From Clostridia bacterium (GTDB taxonomy: Bacteria; Bacillota; Clostridia; Oscillospirales; Acutalibacteraceae): a stretch of 64,000 nucleotides of DNA. Made by a program: the position numbers and the translations under genes. The notes below the pieces were generated by a model, which saw only the letters and a list, made by a program, of their open reading frames with translations, was not told the DNA's origin and did not search any database. The stretch is from contig JAUNDK010000004.1 in the NCBI GenBank assembly GCA_030526115.1, forward strand, positions 1 through 64,000. The letters are read 5' to 3'. Shown piece after piece: positions 25,184-34,412 of the stretch (position 1 is the stretch's first letter; every line of letters starts with the position of its first letter).

Positions 25184-26578
25184 ATGAAAGAGAAATTTGA
25201 CTGGAAGAGCTTTCTGAAGGCCCTGGCGGTTATTGCCATACCCGTTGCACTTCAGAATCTGCTTACCACAACGGGAAGCATGATAGACACCATGATGGTA
25301 TCATCCCTCGGTGAGCTTCAGGTTGGCGCCCTCGGAATGTGCGCCCAGTTTTCGTCGCTTATGTTCTCGTGTTACTGGGGATTTTCCGGCGGTGGTGCGC
25401 TGTTTTTCTCACAGTACTGGGGCGCTAAGGACCATAAGGGTATAGAGCGTTCCTTCGGTATGGTGCTGGTGTGCATGGGCGTGGTGGCGCTTATTTTCTG
25501 CGGAGCCTCAACCTGTACCCCTCAGCTTATAATGAAAGTCTATACAGACAAGGTTGCCATTCAGCAGGTGGGTGTGGAGTACCTGAGAATAGTCGGTTTC
25601 GCATATCCGCTCCAGATACTGTCCGTAGCTCTCGGAACTCTGCTCCGTTCAACAGAGAGGGTAAAAATATCCCTTGTGTCCTCAATCATATCCGTTGCGA
25701 CCAATATAGTGTTCAACTATCTGCTGATTTTCGGTAAATTCGGTTTCCCTCAGATGGGAATAAGAGGCGCGGCGGCAGCTACTGTTATTGCAGGTCTTGT
25801 CAATGTCGGTGTAACTTACCTGTTCTGCCTCGTCAATAAATATAACTTTGTGTTCCATTTCAGAAATCACTTCCGCTGGGATAAGCTCCATACTAAGGAG
25901 TTCTTCGTGAAGTGCGCCCCGGTTATCGCCAACGAGCTTGGCATAGGAATAGGCAACATGATTATAAATATCGTGCTGGGCAGACAGTCGGAGCAGTTCA
26001 TTGCCGCCCTTGCGGTTTTCAGAACTTTTGAGGGCCTTGTAATTTCATTCTTCGTCGGATTCAGCGGCGCGGCGGCTGTGCTGGTCGGCAAACCTGTCGG
26101 ATCGGGTCACCTGCATGAAGCCTTCGCAAGGGCAAAGCGTATGGTTTATATCTGCATGGGCTGTACCTTTACGGTATGTGTAAGCATATTCGCCATGCAT
26201 ACACCACTGCTTCATCTGATGAGCCTTGAGGGCGAGAGCTTTAAAATCTGTACCATGCTGATACTTATCTACTGCGTTGCGGCAACCATAAGAATGAGCA
26301 ACTGGTGCCAGAACGATATCTACCGAAGCGGAGGCGATGCCGCATTCGGATCCATAATAGAGACAGCGGCAATGTTTATCATGCTGGTACCGCTCGTGTG
26401 CCTTACAGGACTTGTGTGGAAAGCACCGTATTACATAGTATTCATGATGTGCTTTGTGGATGAGCCGATAAGATTTATTATTATGCAGAAGCACATGTAC
26501 TCGGGCAAATGGATAAAACCTGTTACACCGCAGGGAAAAGAAGCGCTCAGAGAATTCGGAATTCGGGGTTCGGAATGA
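25184..26578 (+). CDS. MATE family exporter 2
   Basis: 464 residues, about 12 membrane helices; N-terminal SFLKALAVIAIPVALQNLL and TTTGSMIDTMMVSSLGE mark the MATE fold. Substrate unknown. The final residues EFGIRGSE are encoded by a GAATTCGGAATTCGGGGTTC repeat that recurs at other gene ends here, so the natural C-terminus was probably near KEALR. Not close to MATE 1 or 3 in sequence. Confidence 0.92.
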   Translation: MKEKFDWKSFLKALAVIAIPVALQNLLTTTGSMIDTMMVSSLGELQVGALGMCAQFSSLMFSCYWGFSGGGALFFSQYWGAKDHKGIERSFGMVLVCMGVVALIFCGASTCTPQLIMKVYTDKVAIQQVGVEYLRIVGFAYPLQILSVALGTLLRSTERVKISLVSSIISVATNIVFNYLLIFGKFGFPQMGIRGAAAATVIAGLVNVGVTYLFCLVNKYNFVFHFRNHFRWDKLHTKEFFVKCAPVIANELGIGIGNMIINIVLGRQSEQFIAALAVFRTFEGLVISFFVGFSGAAAVLVGKPVGSGHLHEAFARAKRMVYICMGCTFTVCVSIFAMHTPLLHLMSLEGESFKICTMLILIYCVAATIRMSNWCQNDIYRSGGDAAFGSIIETAAMFIMLVPLVCLTGLVWKAPYYIVFMMCFVDEPIRFIIMQKHMYSGKWIKPVTPQGKEALREFGIRGSE

Positions 26579-26669
26579 GGAATTACTCGAATTAAGAATT
26601 AAACTCCTCATAAGTCTTGTTTTGCTATTCAAAGCTTTTGTCAAACTTTTATAGAAAAGTTTGTAGGTT

Positions 26670-26759
26670 CTTAGGGCAACGCCCTAAGTCGCTTCCGCAG
26701 AAGCGAAATACCCAATACAAAAAAGCGCAGGAGAAGGTGTCACGAAGTGACGGATGAGG
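26670..26759 (+). repeat. Structured intergenic element, variant D
   Basis: CTTAGGGC/GCCCTAAG (26670-26688) and CGCTTC/GAAGCG (26690-26705), then a 30-base unit (26730-26759) with GTCAC/GTGAC inside GGAGAAGG ... GGATGAGG. The last unit recurs inverted at 40738-40768. Confidence 0.65.
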
Positions 26760-26768
26760 TACAAAAAG

Positions 26769-26811
26769 AAAGCCCGACAGAAATGTAAAAGTATCTGTCG
26801 GGCTTTTATCA
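26769..26811 (+). terminator. Repeat-family terminator, copy D
   Basis: AAAGCCCGACAGA (26769-26781) pairs with TCTGTCGGGCTTT, T run following. Same loop as copies A and B but a different, compensated stem. Confidence 0.85.
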
Positions 26812-26818
26812 ACTTAGG

Positions 26819-27064
26819 TTATTCAAATTCAGCTTCTATTTCCTCGTTCCTTAGTGCATATAAAATCGGAATTACTTTAAGATCCTTTTCCTTTATCGGT
26901 ATTGTGGCGATATCGTCTTTCTCGCCGTATCTTGGAAAACAGACAAGATAATATCCGTTAATATTGTCAGGGTCGCATATCCAGCCATGCATGCCTTTAT
27001 GTACACCGTCTTTTGTATATTTTGTATCTTCAATAATAAGTTCCACAACATCCATGAATTTCAT
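26819..27064 (-). CDS. Small hypothetical protein, possible immunity partner
   Basis: 81 residues, acidic and soluble (KGMHGWICDPDNINGYYLVCF; ends EEIEAEFE). Its fold may be SH3-like, as in DUF4926-type small proteins with a KGM-G motif (weak). The ATG at 27064 overlaps the stop codon of the degraded toxin-like frame upstream (ATGA). Size, acidity, low GC and this position fit an immunity protein retained after decay of its toxin (inference). Confidence 0.55.
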   Translation of the reverse strand: MKFMDVVELIIEDTKYTKDGVHKGMHGWICDPDNINGYYLVCFPRYGEKDDIATIPIKEKDLKVIPILYALRNEEIEAEFE

Positions 27065-27403
27065 ATTGCTTTTCCTCCGTATGGTGTATTCAAAATCAAA
27101 CTTCCTTCAGGTTTTAACATCCAACCACTGATAAATCTGGCTTTTTGGTTTGTACCTTTCTTAGGGATTTGCTGAAACTGCTGGCTGCATCTGTTTCTTC
27201 TATCACTAATATATCATCAACAGAGATAAGTGAGCAACGGCAATTTTCATGATGTGGGAATTCAGGATGATTATCCCGGAAAAACCGGCAGCCGTTTAGC
27301 ATAATACATTCAGGACATGGATATCATTATGGTGTACCCATTGAACCCAACTAGAATCGGTGTAATCAAAAATAATCTTTCGGGTCTTACTGATATAAAA
27401 CAT
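27061..27403 (-). pseudogene. Frameshifted toxin-like gene with phage-head/nuclease type Cys motif
   Basis: Three overlapping minus-strand frames join into one protein. Frame 1 from ATG 27403 (AAGGAGGAAAC upstream) reads MFYISKTRKIIFDYTDSSW then VQWVHHNDIH. Frame 2 (to 27114) reads CPECIMLNGCRFFRDNHPEF then PHHENCRC and so on to KPDLSVVG. Frame 3 (27120-27061) reads MLKPEGSLILNTPYGGKAI and stop. CPEC ... HxENCRC is the C-terminal motif of phage minor-head and polymorphic-toxin proteins. Two single-base shifts (near 27318-27330 and near 27115) are needed to connect them. The stop overlaps the next gene's ATG, the normal toxin-immunity arrangement. Confidence 0.55.
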
Positions 27404-27545
27404 GTTTCCTCCTTAAATTTTAAATATAATTGTTTTTCCATCAGTAGTGAGTAAACATGAAAAAGTTGCATAATCATATACAGCTTTTGATAAAAAAACT
27501 TAAAAATCTAAACCGACAAATTACACAAAAAACAAACCCCGATAA

Positions 27546-27563
27546 CTGTTAAAATATTGTCAA
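27546..27563 (+). promoter_or_regulatory. Degenerate Rex-like site upstream of the decarboxylase operon
   Basis: CTGTTAA-AATA-TTGTCAA matches 11 of 14 informative bases of the Rex consensus TTGTTAA-N4-TTAACAA. It lies about 45 bases upstream of the -35 element. Weak evidence. Apart from this and the promoter, 27404-27749 is A+T-rich without a gene. Confidence 0.3.
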
Positions 27564-27606
27564 TTTCCAAAAGCGATAATTTGCGTAATAAATTATTCAT
27601 ATATCG

Positions 27607-27635
27607 TTGTAAATTATTGCGGTTTATGTTATTAT
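27607..27635 (+). promoter_or_regulatory. Promoter of the Na+ decarboxylase operon
   Basis: TTGTAA (27607-27612), a 17-base spacer and TATTAT (27630-27635), about 110 bases before the first gene. Confidence 0.6.
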
Positions 27636-27749
27636 GTGTAGGAATTTAATAATGGGGAAAAATGGTTTATTTTTATAAACTTTACCTGTTATTGTGTTCA
27701 GAAAAATCATTTCAGTTTATCAAATGAATCCGAAAGGGGGACACACCGA

Positions 27750-28031
27750 ATGAGTACTCCAGTAGTAGTGTGCATGGGTATTGTAACTGTTTTCGTATGC
27801 CTTGTATGCCTTATCATCATCATCTCTGTCATGGGTAAGATTATGGAAGGTGTAACTTCAAAGCAGAAGGCAAACACACCTGCACCGGCTCCGGCAGCAG
27901 CAGCTCCGGTACAGTCAGTCGCTCCTGTCGGCAACAAGCAGCAGCTCGTAGCAGCTATGGCTGCAGCTATCGCTGAGGATATGGGTACAGATGTAGGCAG
28001 AATCAAGATTCTCTCCATCAAGAAGCTCTGA
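27750..28031 (+). CDS. Sodium-pump decarboxylase gamma/delta subunit (OadG/MmdD-like)
   Basis: 93 residues: one N-terminal membrane helix (about 5-30, VVVCMGIVTVFVCLVCLIII), a flexible Pro/Ala linker (about 42-60) and a small C-terminal domain (VAAMAAAIAEDMGTDVGRIKI). This is the layout of the small anchor subunits that hold the carboxyltransferase against the membrane Na+ pump. First gene of a four-gene operon (gamma, biotin carrier, beta, alpha). RBS is GAAAGGGGG. Confidence 0.88.
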   Translation: MSTPVVVCMGIVTVFVCLVCLIIIISVMGKIMEGVTSKQKANTPAPAPAAAAPVQSVAPVGNKQQLVAAMAAAIAEDMGTDVGRIKILSIKKL

Positions 28032-28104
28032 TAGCCCATAATCACACAACAACAAGAAAATCAAAGAGGTAAAAATCTCCTCGAAAAGAAAGGAAAAATT
28101 TATC

Positions 28105-28410
28105 ATGAGAAAGTACAATGTTAATGTTAACGGAACAGCTTACGAAGTAACAGTAGAAGAAGTTACAGGCGCAGCTGCAGCAGCTCCGGCAGGCGCAGGC
28201 ACAGAGGTTACAGCTCCAATGCCTGGTAACGTTCTCGCAGTAAACGTAACAGTAGGTCAGCACGTTGAGGCTGGTACAGCTGTTGTTGTTCTCGAGGCTA
28301 TGAAGATGGAGAACGAGATTCCAGCTCCAATCAGCGGTACAGTTACATCCGTTGCAGTTTCCAAGGGTGCTTCCGTAGCAGGCGGCGCTGTCCTTTGCAC
28401 AATTGCTTAA
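28105..28410 (+). CDS. Biotin carboxyl carrier protein of the decarboxylase
   Basis: 101 residues. The C-terminal biotinyl domain carries the biotinylation motif EAMKMEN; the lysine between the two Met residues receives biotin. A short N-terminal domain (YNVNVNGTAYEVTVEEV) and Ala/Pro linker precede it. It moves CO2 from the alpha subunit to the membrane beta subunit. It is a stand-alone protein here, matching the absence of a biotinyl domain in the alpha subunit. Confidence 0.93.
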   Translation: MRKYNVNVNGTAYEVTVEEVTGAAAAAPAGAGTEVTAPMPGNVLAVNVTVGQHVEAGTAVVVLEAMKMENEIPAPISGTVTSVAVSKGASVAGGAVLCTIA

Positions 28411-28476
28411 TTTTAAGTAATAACATCAAAAACTTAATATAATACAGGCAATTTAATAACAAAGGAGTAAAATCAA

Positions 28477-29649
28477 ATGGAAGCAGTAATGTCTTTTTTA
28501 AGTGCAACAGGTTTTGCTCAGGTTGCTAACGAGCCACTTCAGCTTGTTATGCTCGCTATTTCCTGTGTACTTCTCTATCTTGCTATAGTTAAGAAGTTCG
28601 AGCCAATGCTCCTTCTTCCTATCGCATTCGGTATGCTTTTAACAAACCTCCCTGGCGCAGGTCTCTATCATCCTGAGCTCTTCGCTGAAGGTCATGTTCA
28701 CTGGGAACTTTTCGCCGATGCTCACAACACAGGTCTTCTTGACTACCTCTACCTCGGCGTTAAGCTTGGTATCTACCCATCCCTTATCTTCATGGGCGTT
28801 GGTGCCATGACAGACTTCGGTCCGCTCATCGCTAATCCAAAGTCCCTCCTCCTCGGTGCAGCTGCACAGGTTGGTATCTTTGTAACATACATCGGTTCCA
28901 GACTCCTCGGCTTCTCTGAGAAGGCAGCTTCTTCCATCGGTATCATCGGTGGTGCAGACGGCCCAACAGCTATCTTCGTTACATCCAAGCTCGCTCCTGA
29001 GCTTTTAGGTGCAATTGCGGTTGCAGCTTATTCCTACATGGCTCTCGTTCCTGTTATTCAGCCTCCTATCATGAAGCTTCTCACAACAGAGAAGGAGAGA
29101 AAGATCAAGATGAAGCAGCTTCGTGCTGTCACAAAGACAGAGAAGATCATCTTCCCAATCGTTGTTACAATCTTCGTTTCCATGATGCTCCCTGATGCTG
29201 CTGCTCTTATCGGCTGCCTCATGTTCGGTAACCTCGCTACAGAGTCCGGCGTTGTAGACAGAATTTCCAAGACAGTTCAGAACGAGCTCATGAACATCGT
29301 TACAATCTTCCTCGGTGTTTCCGTTGGTGCAACAGCTACAGCAAAGAGCTTCTTAAACCCAGAGACACTCAAGATCCTTGTCATGGGCGTTTGCGCATTC
29401 GCAGTTGCTTCCGCATGCGGCGTTCTCTTCGCAAAGTTCATGAACATCTTCCTCAAGGATAAGATCAATCCGCTCATCGGTTCCGCAGGTGTTTCCGCAG
29501 TTCCAATGGCAGCCCGTGTTTCCCAGAGTGTCGGTCAGAAGGCAGACCCAACAAACTTCCTTCTCATGCACGCTATGGGTCCGAACGTAGCAGGTGTTAT
29601 CGGTTCAGCTGTTGCTGCCGGTGTATTCATCGCTCTCTTCGGTAAGTAA
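28477..29649 (+). CDS. Na+-translocating decarboxylase beta subunit (OadB/MmdB family)
   Basis: 390 residues, about 9-11 membrane helices. Family motifs: [29 protein letters not shown] (the conserved Asp-containing re-entrant region), and the C-terminal [20 protein letters not shown] and [18 protein letters not shown]. It decarboxylates carboxybiotin and exports Na+. Central gene of the operon; the codon use of this operon is strongly biased, suggesting high expression. Confidence 0.95.
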   Translation: MEAVMSFLSATGFAQVANEPLQLVMLAISCVLLYLAIVKKFEPMLLLPIAFGMLLTNLPGAGLYHPELFAEGHVHWELFADAHNTGLLDYLYLGVKLGIYPSLIFMGVGAMTDFGPLIANPKSLLLGAAAQVGIFVTYIGSRLLGFSEKAASSIGIIGGADGPTAIFVTSKLAPELLGAIAVAAYSYMALVPVIQPPIMKLLTTEKERKIKMKQLRAVTKTEKIIFPIVVTIFVSMMLPDAAALIGCLMFGNLATESGVVDRISKTVQNELMNIVTIFLGVSVGATATAKSFLNPETLKILVMGVCAFAVASACGVLFAKFMNIFLKDKINPLIGSAGVSAVPMAARVSQSVGQKADPTNFLLMHAMGPNVAGVIGSAVAAGVFIALFGK

Positions 29650-29688
29650 TTAACACACAGACTTTAACAAGAAAGGTAAGAATCAAAA

Positions 29689-31119
29689 ATGGCAAAGAAT
29701 CCACTGAAGATTACCGATACTATACTTCGTGATGCTCATCAGTCTCAGGCTGCTACAAGAATGAAGCTCGAGGACATGCTCCCGGCTCTCAGCCTTCTCG
29801 ACGATATGGGCTACTGGTCCCTCGAGTGCTGGGGCGGTGCAACATTCGACGTTTGCATGAGATACCTCAACGAGGATCCATGGGAAAGACTTCGTACATT
29901 AAAGAAGGCTATGCCTAAGACTCCTCTCCAGATGCTCCTCAGAGGTCAGAACCTCCTCGGTTACAGACATTACGCTGATGATATAGTTGAGGAATTCGTA
30001 GAGAAGTCCATCGAGAACGGTATTTCCGTAATCCGTATCTTCGATGCTCTTAACGACCCAAGAAACATCGAGACAGCTATGAAGGCTTGTAAGAAGTACG
30101 GCGGACACGCTGAGGCCTGCTTCTCTTACACAACATCTCCTGTTCACAACGAGGAGTACTTCATCAATCTCGCTAAGACACTCGAGAGCATGGGTGCAGA
30201 CACAATCTGCATTAAGGACATGGCTAACCTCCTTCTTCCTTATGATGCATACAGCCTCATCAAGAAGCTCAAGGAAGCTGTTAATGTTCCGATTCATCTC
30301 CATACTCACAACACAACAGGTACAGGTGACATGGTCAACCTCATGGCAGCTCAGGCTGGCGTAGACATCGTTGACTGCGCACTTTCCCCACTTGCCAACG
30401 GTACATCTCAGCCAACAACTGAGTCCCTCGTTGCTACACTTCAGGGCACAAGCCGTGACACAGGTATGGACCTCAACAAGCTCTCCGAGGCTGCTGCTCA
30501 CTTCCGTGGCGTAGCTGAGAAGCTCGAGATCAACCCTAAGGTTCTCCGTGTTGATACAAACACTCTCCTCTATCAGGTACCGGGCGGAATGCTCTCCAAC
30601 CTCGTTTCCCAGCTCAAGCAGGCAGGTAAAGAGGATAAGTACTATGAGGCTCTCGCAGAGATTCCGAGAGTTCGTGAGGACTTCGGTTATCCTCCACTCG
30701 TTACACCAACATCTCAGATCGTTGGTACTCAGGCAGTTATGAACGTTATCATGGGCGAGAGATACAAGATGGTTCCAAAGGAATCCAAGGGTCTCCTCAA
30801 GGGTGAGTACGGTCAGCTTCCTGGCACAGTAAACGAGGAAGTTCGCAAGAAGTGCATCGGTGACGACACAGTTATCACATGCCGTCCTGCAGACCTTCTT
30901 GAGCCTGAGCTCGACAAGATCAGAGCTGAGGCAGGTGACAAGTGCAAGTGTGAAGAAGATGTTCTTTCCTATGCACTTTTCCCACAGGTTTACACAAAGT
31001 TCATCGAGGAGAAGAATAAGCCAGCAGCTCCTGCAGCAGCTCCGGTTGCCGCTCCTGCAGCTAACGACAACTCCCCAAGAACACTCATCGTTGATGACCT
31101 CACAAACGCTAATTTCTAA
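29689..31119 (+). CDS. Decarboxylase alpha subunit / pyruvate carboxylase subunit B-type carboxyltransferase
   Basis: 476 residues. TIM-barrel carboxyltransferase (about 1-300: DTILRDAHQSQAATRM, IKDMANLL, HLHTHNTTGTGDM with metal-binding His) followed by the conserved carboxylase region (about 300-445). The C-terminus ends in an Ala/Pro linker (PAAPAAAPVAAPAAND) without a biotinyl domain; the carrier is encoded separately at 28105. It removes CO2 from oxaloacetate (or a related 2-oxo acid) to biotin. Whether the substrate is oxaloacetate cannot be decided here, but no methylmalonyl-CoA carboxyltransferase signature is seen. Confidence 0.92.
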   Translation: MAKNPLKITDTILRDAHQSQAATRMKLEDMLPALSLLDDMGYWSLECWGGATFDVCMRYLNEDPWERLRTLKKAMPKTPLQMLLRGQNLLGYRHYADDIVEEFVEKSIENGISVIRIFDALNDPRNIETAMKACKKYGGHAEACFSYTTSPVHNEEYFINLAKTLESMGADTICIKDMANLLLPYDAYSLIKKLKEAVNVPIHLHTHNTTGTGDMVNLMAAQAGVDIVDCALSPLANGTSQPTTESLVATLQGTSRDTGMDLNKLSEAAAHFRGVAEKLEINPKVLRVDTNTLLYQVPGGMLSNLVSQLKQAGKEDKYYEALAEIPRVREDFGYPPLVTPTSQIVGTQAVMNVIMGERYKMVPKESKGLLKGEYGQLPGTVNEEVRKKCIGDDTVITCRPADLLEPELDKIRAEAGDKCKCEEDVLSYALFPQVYTKFIEEKNKPAAPAAAPVAAPAANDNSPRTLIVDDLTNANF

Positions 31120-31144
31120 TTTCATTTAGATAAACTGAATTTAT

Positions 31145-31173
31145 CCGTCGGTACTTCGGTACCGGCGGTTTTT
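31145..31173 (+). terminator. Terminator of the decarboxylase operon
   Basis: CCGTCGGTAC-ttcg-GTACCGGCGG followed by TTTTT. Confidence 0.93.
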
Positions 31174-31303
31174 CAGTTTTATGGGCTTCTGTAGCTATAA
31201 TAACCAAAAAAGAGGGCTCCCCTTTTACTTGTAAAAGATTTTCCATAGTAGTAGAATATATTCACACTATACTACACTATATATATCGAAATCAGGTGAA
31301 ATA

Positions 31304-33184
31304 ATGAAATTTGTATCTAAACAGCTGGCGAGAACGCCACTGCGCACCTGTCTTTTCATCGTGCTTATCGCTCTGGCGGTTGTGCTTCTCTCTGTAGGAG
31401 TTCAGCTTTGCACCCAGAGCCTTAATATCCTTGACGAGATAGATTCCAATTTTGTAACCGTGGGAACAATAGCCCAGAACCCGAGTTCCTTCCGTACAGT
31501 GGTGGACGGCATAGATTCCTACGATGTTGCGGAATACTCTGACCCTGTAGGCCTCGAGGAGCTCTCGGAGCTTCCGTATATAATCGAGCCCGAGCACAGA
31601 CCCGTACTCATGTCTCACATGTACCGTTCCTCAAACGGAAATGCGTTAATTGCTAATTACAACGGAAGATACAATAAGTTCCTCCGTCAGCTCGTTGTGT
31701 TTAAACCAACAAGAGATTTCATTCTTGTTCCCACAGAGGATCAGATTGAAAACGGTGACTACGATATAGAGAACAACCGTATAGAGATAGTCGAGATACT
31801 CTACGGCAATCAGTATGCGGATTATACTTACAGAAGCCTCAATCTCATCTCATACTACAGCCTGAGCGGTGAAGAACCGGCAGAGCTCAAGGAGGGTGAG
31901 CTTTATGTGGGCTGGTTCTCAGAGGTAAAAGAGCATAGCCTTGATATAGGCAATATCACCCTCATGGCTACCACACCTTACCTTGTAACAGAGGCGGATG
32001 AATACAGCACAAACGAAATGCAGCTTCCATGCATTGTGCCTTATACCGAAGATTTCTTCGATACAAAGCTCGGAATTGAATATCAGACCGTAATTGAAGA
32101 TTTACAGTTTATGACAGACGAGGATACTTTCCCTGTTATCCCTGTAAGCAGTCTTGATATGTACTCAGCCTTTGACGAAAGCGAAGCCGTTGTAACAAAG
32201 GGCAGAGCCATCACAGAGGAGGAATATGCATCCGGTGCAAAGGTGTGCATGATAAGCGAGACCACAAACATGAACGGTGACGGCAATTATGTAACAGTGG
32301 GTGATAAAATCACAATATCCCCTTATGCCGCATACTACACCGAAAAGCCCATGCTGGTTGACTGTAAACAGCAGGGTATATGGCCCGATGACCGATGGCC
32401 TTTAAACGGCTTCCGGCAGCCTGAGGGTGAGGAATACGAGATAGTCGGAGTCTACTACTCAAAAAATCAGGAAATGACAAAGCCTGACTCCGAATATTAT
32501 ATGCCTGATGAGGCTGTAATTGTTCCGTCAAAATCCATAAATTTAAATGACTACAATGTTTTAAGAGGCAATGTTCTCTCCCATGAGACAACATCCTTTG
32601 TTATCGAGAACGGCACCATAGATTCATACCTTACAGAGTTTGAGAAGCTCGGACTTGATAACATAAGCATAGAGTTTAACGATATGGGCTACACCAATAT
32701 CGTAAAGGGTGCAAAGTCCGTTCTTAGAATTTCCATAATTCTTTTAGTCAGCGGTGCTGTAAGTGCCCTCTCCATAATCATACTCTTTGCCTTCCTTCAG
32801 ATAGTACGCAAAAAGGGTGAGACAGCCATTAGCATTTCCCTCGGTACAGGTATAGGCAAATCTGCGATGAACCTCATTTTAAGTGTGCTTATAGTAATCG
32901 TGATAGGCACAGCCATAGGCAGTGTTGCCGGCGCCATGTCAGTTGATAAGATAAGTGAGGCGGCTTATAACTCAGCACAGGAAATAAGCGTGGACAGAAC
33001 CTATTCCGATGTTAAGGTAACCAACGGCGGTTACGAATACACTGCGGATTACAGCTTTGACCCTATGCCGTTTGCCCTGAGTGCACTCGCAGTAATACTT
33101 GCTTCTCTTGCTATTTCAGGCGGAGCAACATATAAAATAGTAACAACAGAGCCTATGAAGCTCCTTGCAAAGGCAGGTGAATAA
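31304..33184 (+). CDS. FtsX-type ABC transporter permease (large)
   Basis: 626 residues: one N-terminal helix (about 15-37), a large extracytoplasmic domain (about 40-465) and three C-terminal helices of the FtsX/MacB type (about 472-500, 520-545, 588-612). RBS AGGTGA, ATG 31304. Forms a pair with the next permease and the ATPase at 34413; such systems (MacB, Lol, peptide-resistance type) act on lipoproteins, peptides or envelope substrates rather than small solutes. Substrate unknown. Confidence 0.85.
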   Translation: MKFVSKQLARTPLRTCLFIVLIALAVVLLSVGVQLCTQSLNILDEIDSNFVTVGTIAQNPSSFRTVVDGIDSYDVAEYSDPVGLEELSELPYIIEPEHRPVLMSHMYRSSNGNALIANYNGRYNKFLRQLVVFKPTRDFILVPTEDQIENGDYDIENNRIEIVEILYGNQYADYTYRSLNLISYYSLSGEEPAELKEGELYVGWFSEVKEHSLDIGNITLMATTPYLVTEADEYSTNEMQLPCIVPYTEDFFDTKLGIEYQTVIEDLQFMTDEDTFPVIPVSSLDMYSAFDESEAVVTKGRAITEEEYASGAKVCMISETTNMNGDGNYVTVGDKITISPYAAYYTEKPMLVDCKQQGIWPDDRWPLNGFRQPEGEEYEIVGVYYSKNQEMTKPDSEYYMPDEAVIVPSKSINLNDYNVLRGNVLSHETTSFVIENGTIDSYLTEFEKLGLDNISIEFNDMGYTNIVKGAKSVLRISIILLVSGAVSALSIIILFAFLQIVRKKGETAISISLGTGIGKSAMNLILSVLIVIVIGTAIGSVAGAMSVDKISEAAYNSAQEISVDRTYSDVKVTNGGYEYTADYSFDPMPFALSALAVILASLAISGGATYKIVTTEPMKLLAKAGE

Positions 33185-33188
33185 GCAC

Positions 33189-34400
33189 ATGTTTACAATC
33201 AGCAATGTAACGAGAAATGTTCTCAGAAACAAGGGTAAAAGCCTTATCGCCCTGATCGTGGTCATGGTGCTTTCAGCCTTCCTCGTAATCTATTCGGGAT
33301 TTTTAGGCAAGCAGGAGCAGGAGCTTAAGGATATCTCCGAGAATATCAATCTTGAGCTTAAATTCTGCAATATCTCCGGAACTCAGACCACAGGCCTTAT
33401 CATAGACACAAGACGCCTTGATATAATCGCAAACTCAGGCTACTGCACACCGATAGTATATGTAACCGGAGGTCTTTACAGCGACGAGCTTATCTCCAAA
33501 GTGAGAGTAAGAAATAAGGTCGCCACAACCCTCGGTGCCTGTGCAGGTACAACAAATGACAGCCTGTTTGAGGAAGGTGAGATCACTTACCTCAACGGTT
33601 ATGACGGAAGCCTCTTCAGCGGTGAGGACTTCGTCTGCGTAATGAGCGAAGATATGCTGGAGAAATCGGGCCTTAAAGTCGGTGACGAGTTCACAAAGTT
33701 CTTCTACACAAAAAGGGAGAACGGCGGTTCTTTCTTCAGCGGTGAGCATACATTTAAGATAGTCGGAAGTTTCGATTATATAGATAACGACCGCATTCCC
33801 ATGGGCGTGGGATTTATCGCTCCGTTCCAGACCTTAAGAAATATGGCAGAGGAACAGAACTTCCATACCTGGCCGACAAGCGCAAATTTCAGAATCAATA
33901 ATCCTGAGGATCTCAACGACCTCATTGCTCTGCTGAAGGATACAAGAATGGTGGAGTGCCAGAGAAAGACAAGCTCCACAGCCCAGTACGGAAATTCCTG
34001 TATAATCACAGACGGTATATACATCAGAACAAGTGAACCGCTAATCAAGAATATCAATATGCTTAATACTCTGTATTATCCGATATTCATTGCTGCGGTG
34101 CTTATCGCATTCCTCTCATCCTACCTGCTCATGCAGTCAAGAAGGGGAGAGATAGCAATAAACTGTTCCCTCGGTTCATCGAAGTTAAACATCTTCGGTA
34201 CAATGATGCTGGAGAGTGCATTTATATGTATAGTCGGTGCCGTAGTCAGCGCGGCTGTGTGTCTGATAGTTTCGGCAGAGCCTATAAGCACAGCTTACAG
34301 CGTGCTGGTGTTCATTCCGGTTTATCTGTTCGGATGTGCCCTCGCAGTTCTCACATTACTTAGAACCAATGTTATATCTATTCTGACTTCTTCAGATTAA
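33189..34400 (+). CDS. FtsX-type ABC transporter permease (small)
   Basis: 403 residues from ATG 33189, 9 bases after AGGTGA; the upstream in-frame ATG at 33165 lies inside the previous gene. Same topology as its neighbour: N-terminal helix (about 16-38), extracytoplasmic domain, then three C-terminal helices (about 290-312, 335-360, 370-395). Begins 4 bases after the preceding stop, so the two permeases are translationally coupled and probably heterodimerise. Confidence 0.85.
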   Translation: MFTISNVTRNVLRNKGKSLIALIVVMVLSAFLVIYSGFLGKQEQELKDISENINLELKFCNISGTQTTGLIIDTRRLDIIANSGYCTPIVYVTGGLYSDELISKVRVRNKVATTLGACAGTTNDSLFEEGEITYLNGYDGSLFSGEDFVCVMSEDMLEKSGLKVGDEFTKFFYTKRENGGSFFSGEHTFKIVGSFDYIDNDRIPMGVGFIAPFQTLRNMAEEQNFHTWPTSANFRINNPEDLNDLIALLKDTRMVECQRKTSSTAQYGNSCIITDGIYIRTSEPLIKNINMLNTLYYPIFIAAVLIAFLSSYLLMQSRRGEIAINCSLGSSKLNIFGTMMLESAFICIVGAVVSAAVCLIVSAEPISTAYSVLVFIPVYLFGCALAVLTLLRTNVISILTSSD

Positions 34401-34412
34401 GGAGATGAGAAA

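Noticed and set aside
29899..31125. 408-residue minus-strand frame opposite the decarboxylase alpha gene
   Set aside because: Shadow of a highly codon-biased real gene; Cys/Ser/Leu-rich composition without motifs, no ribosome site.
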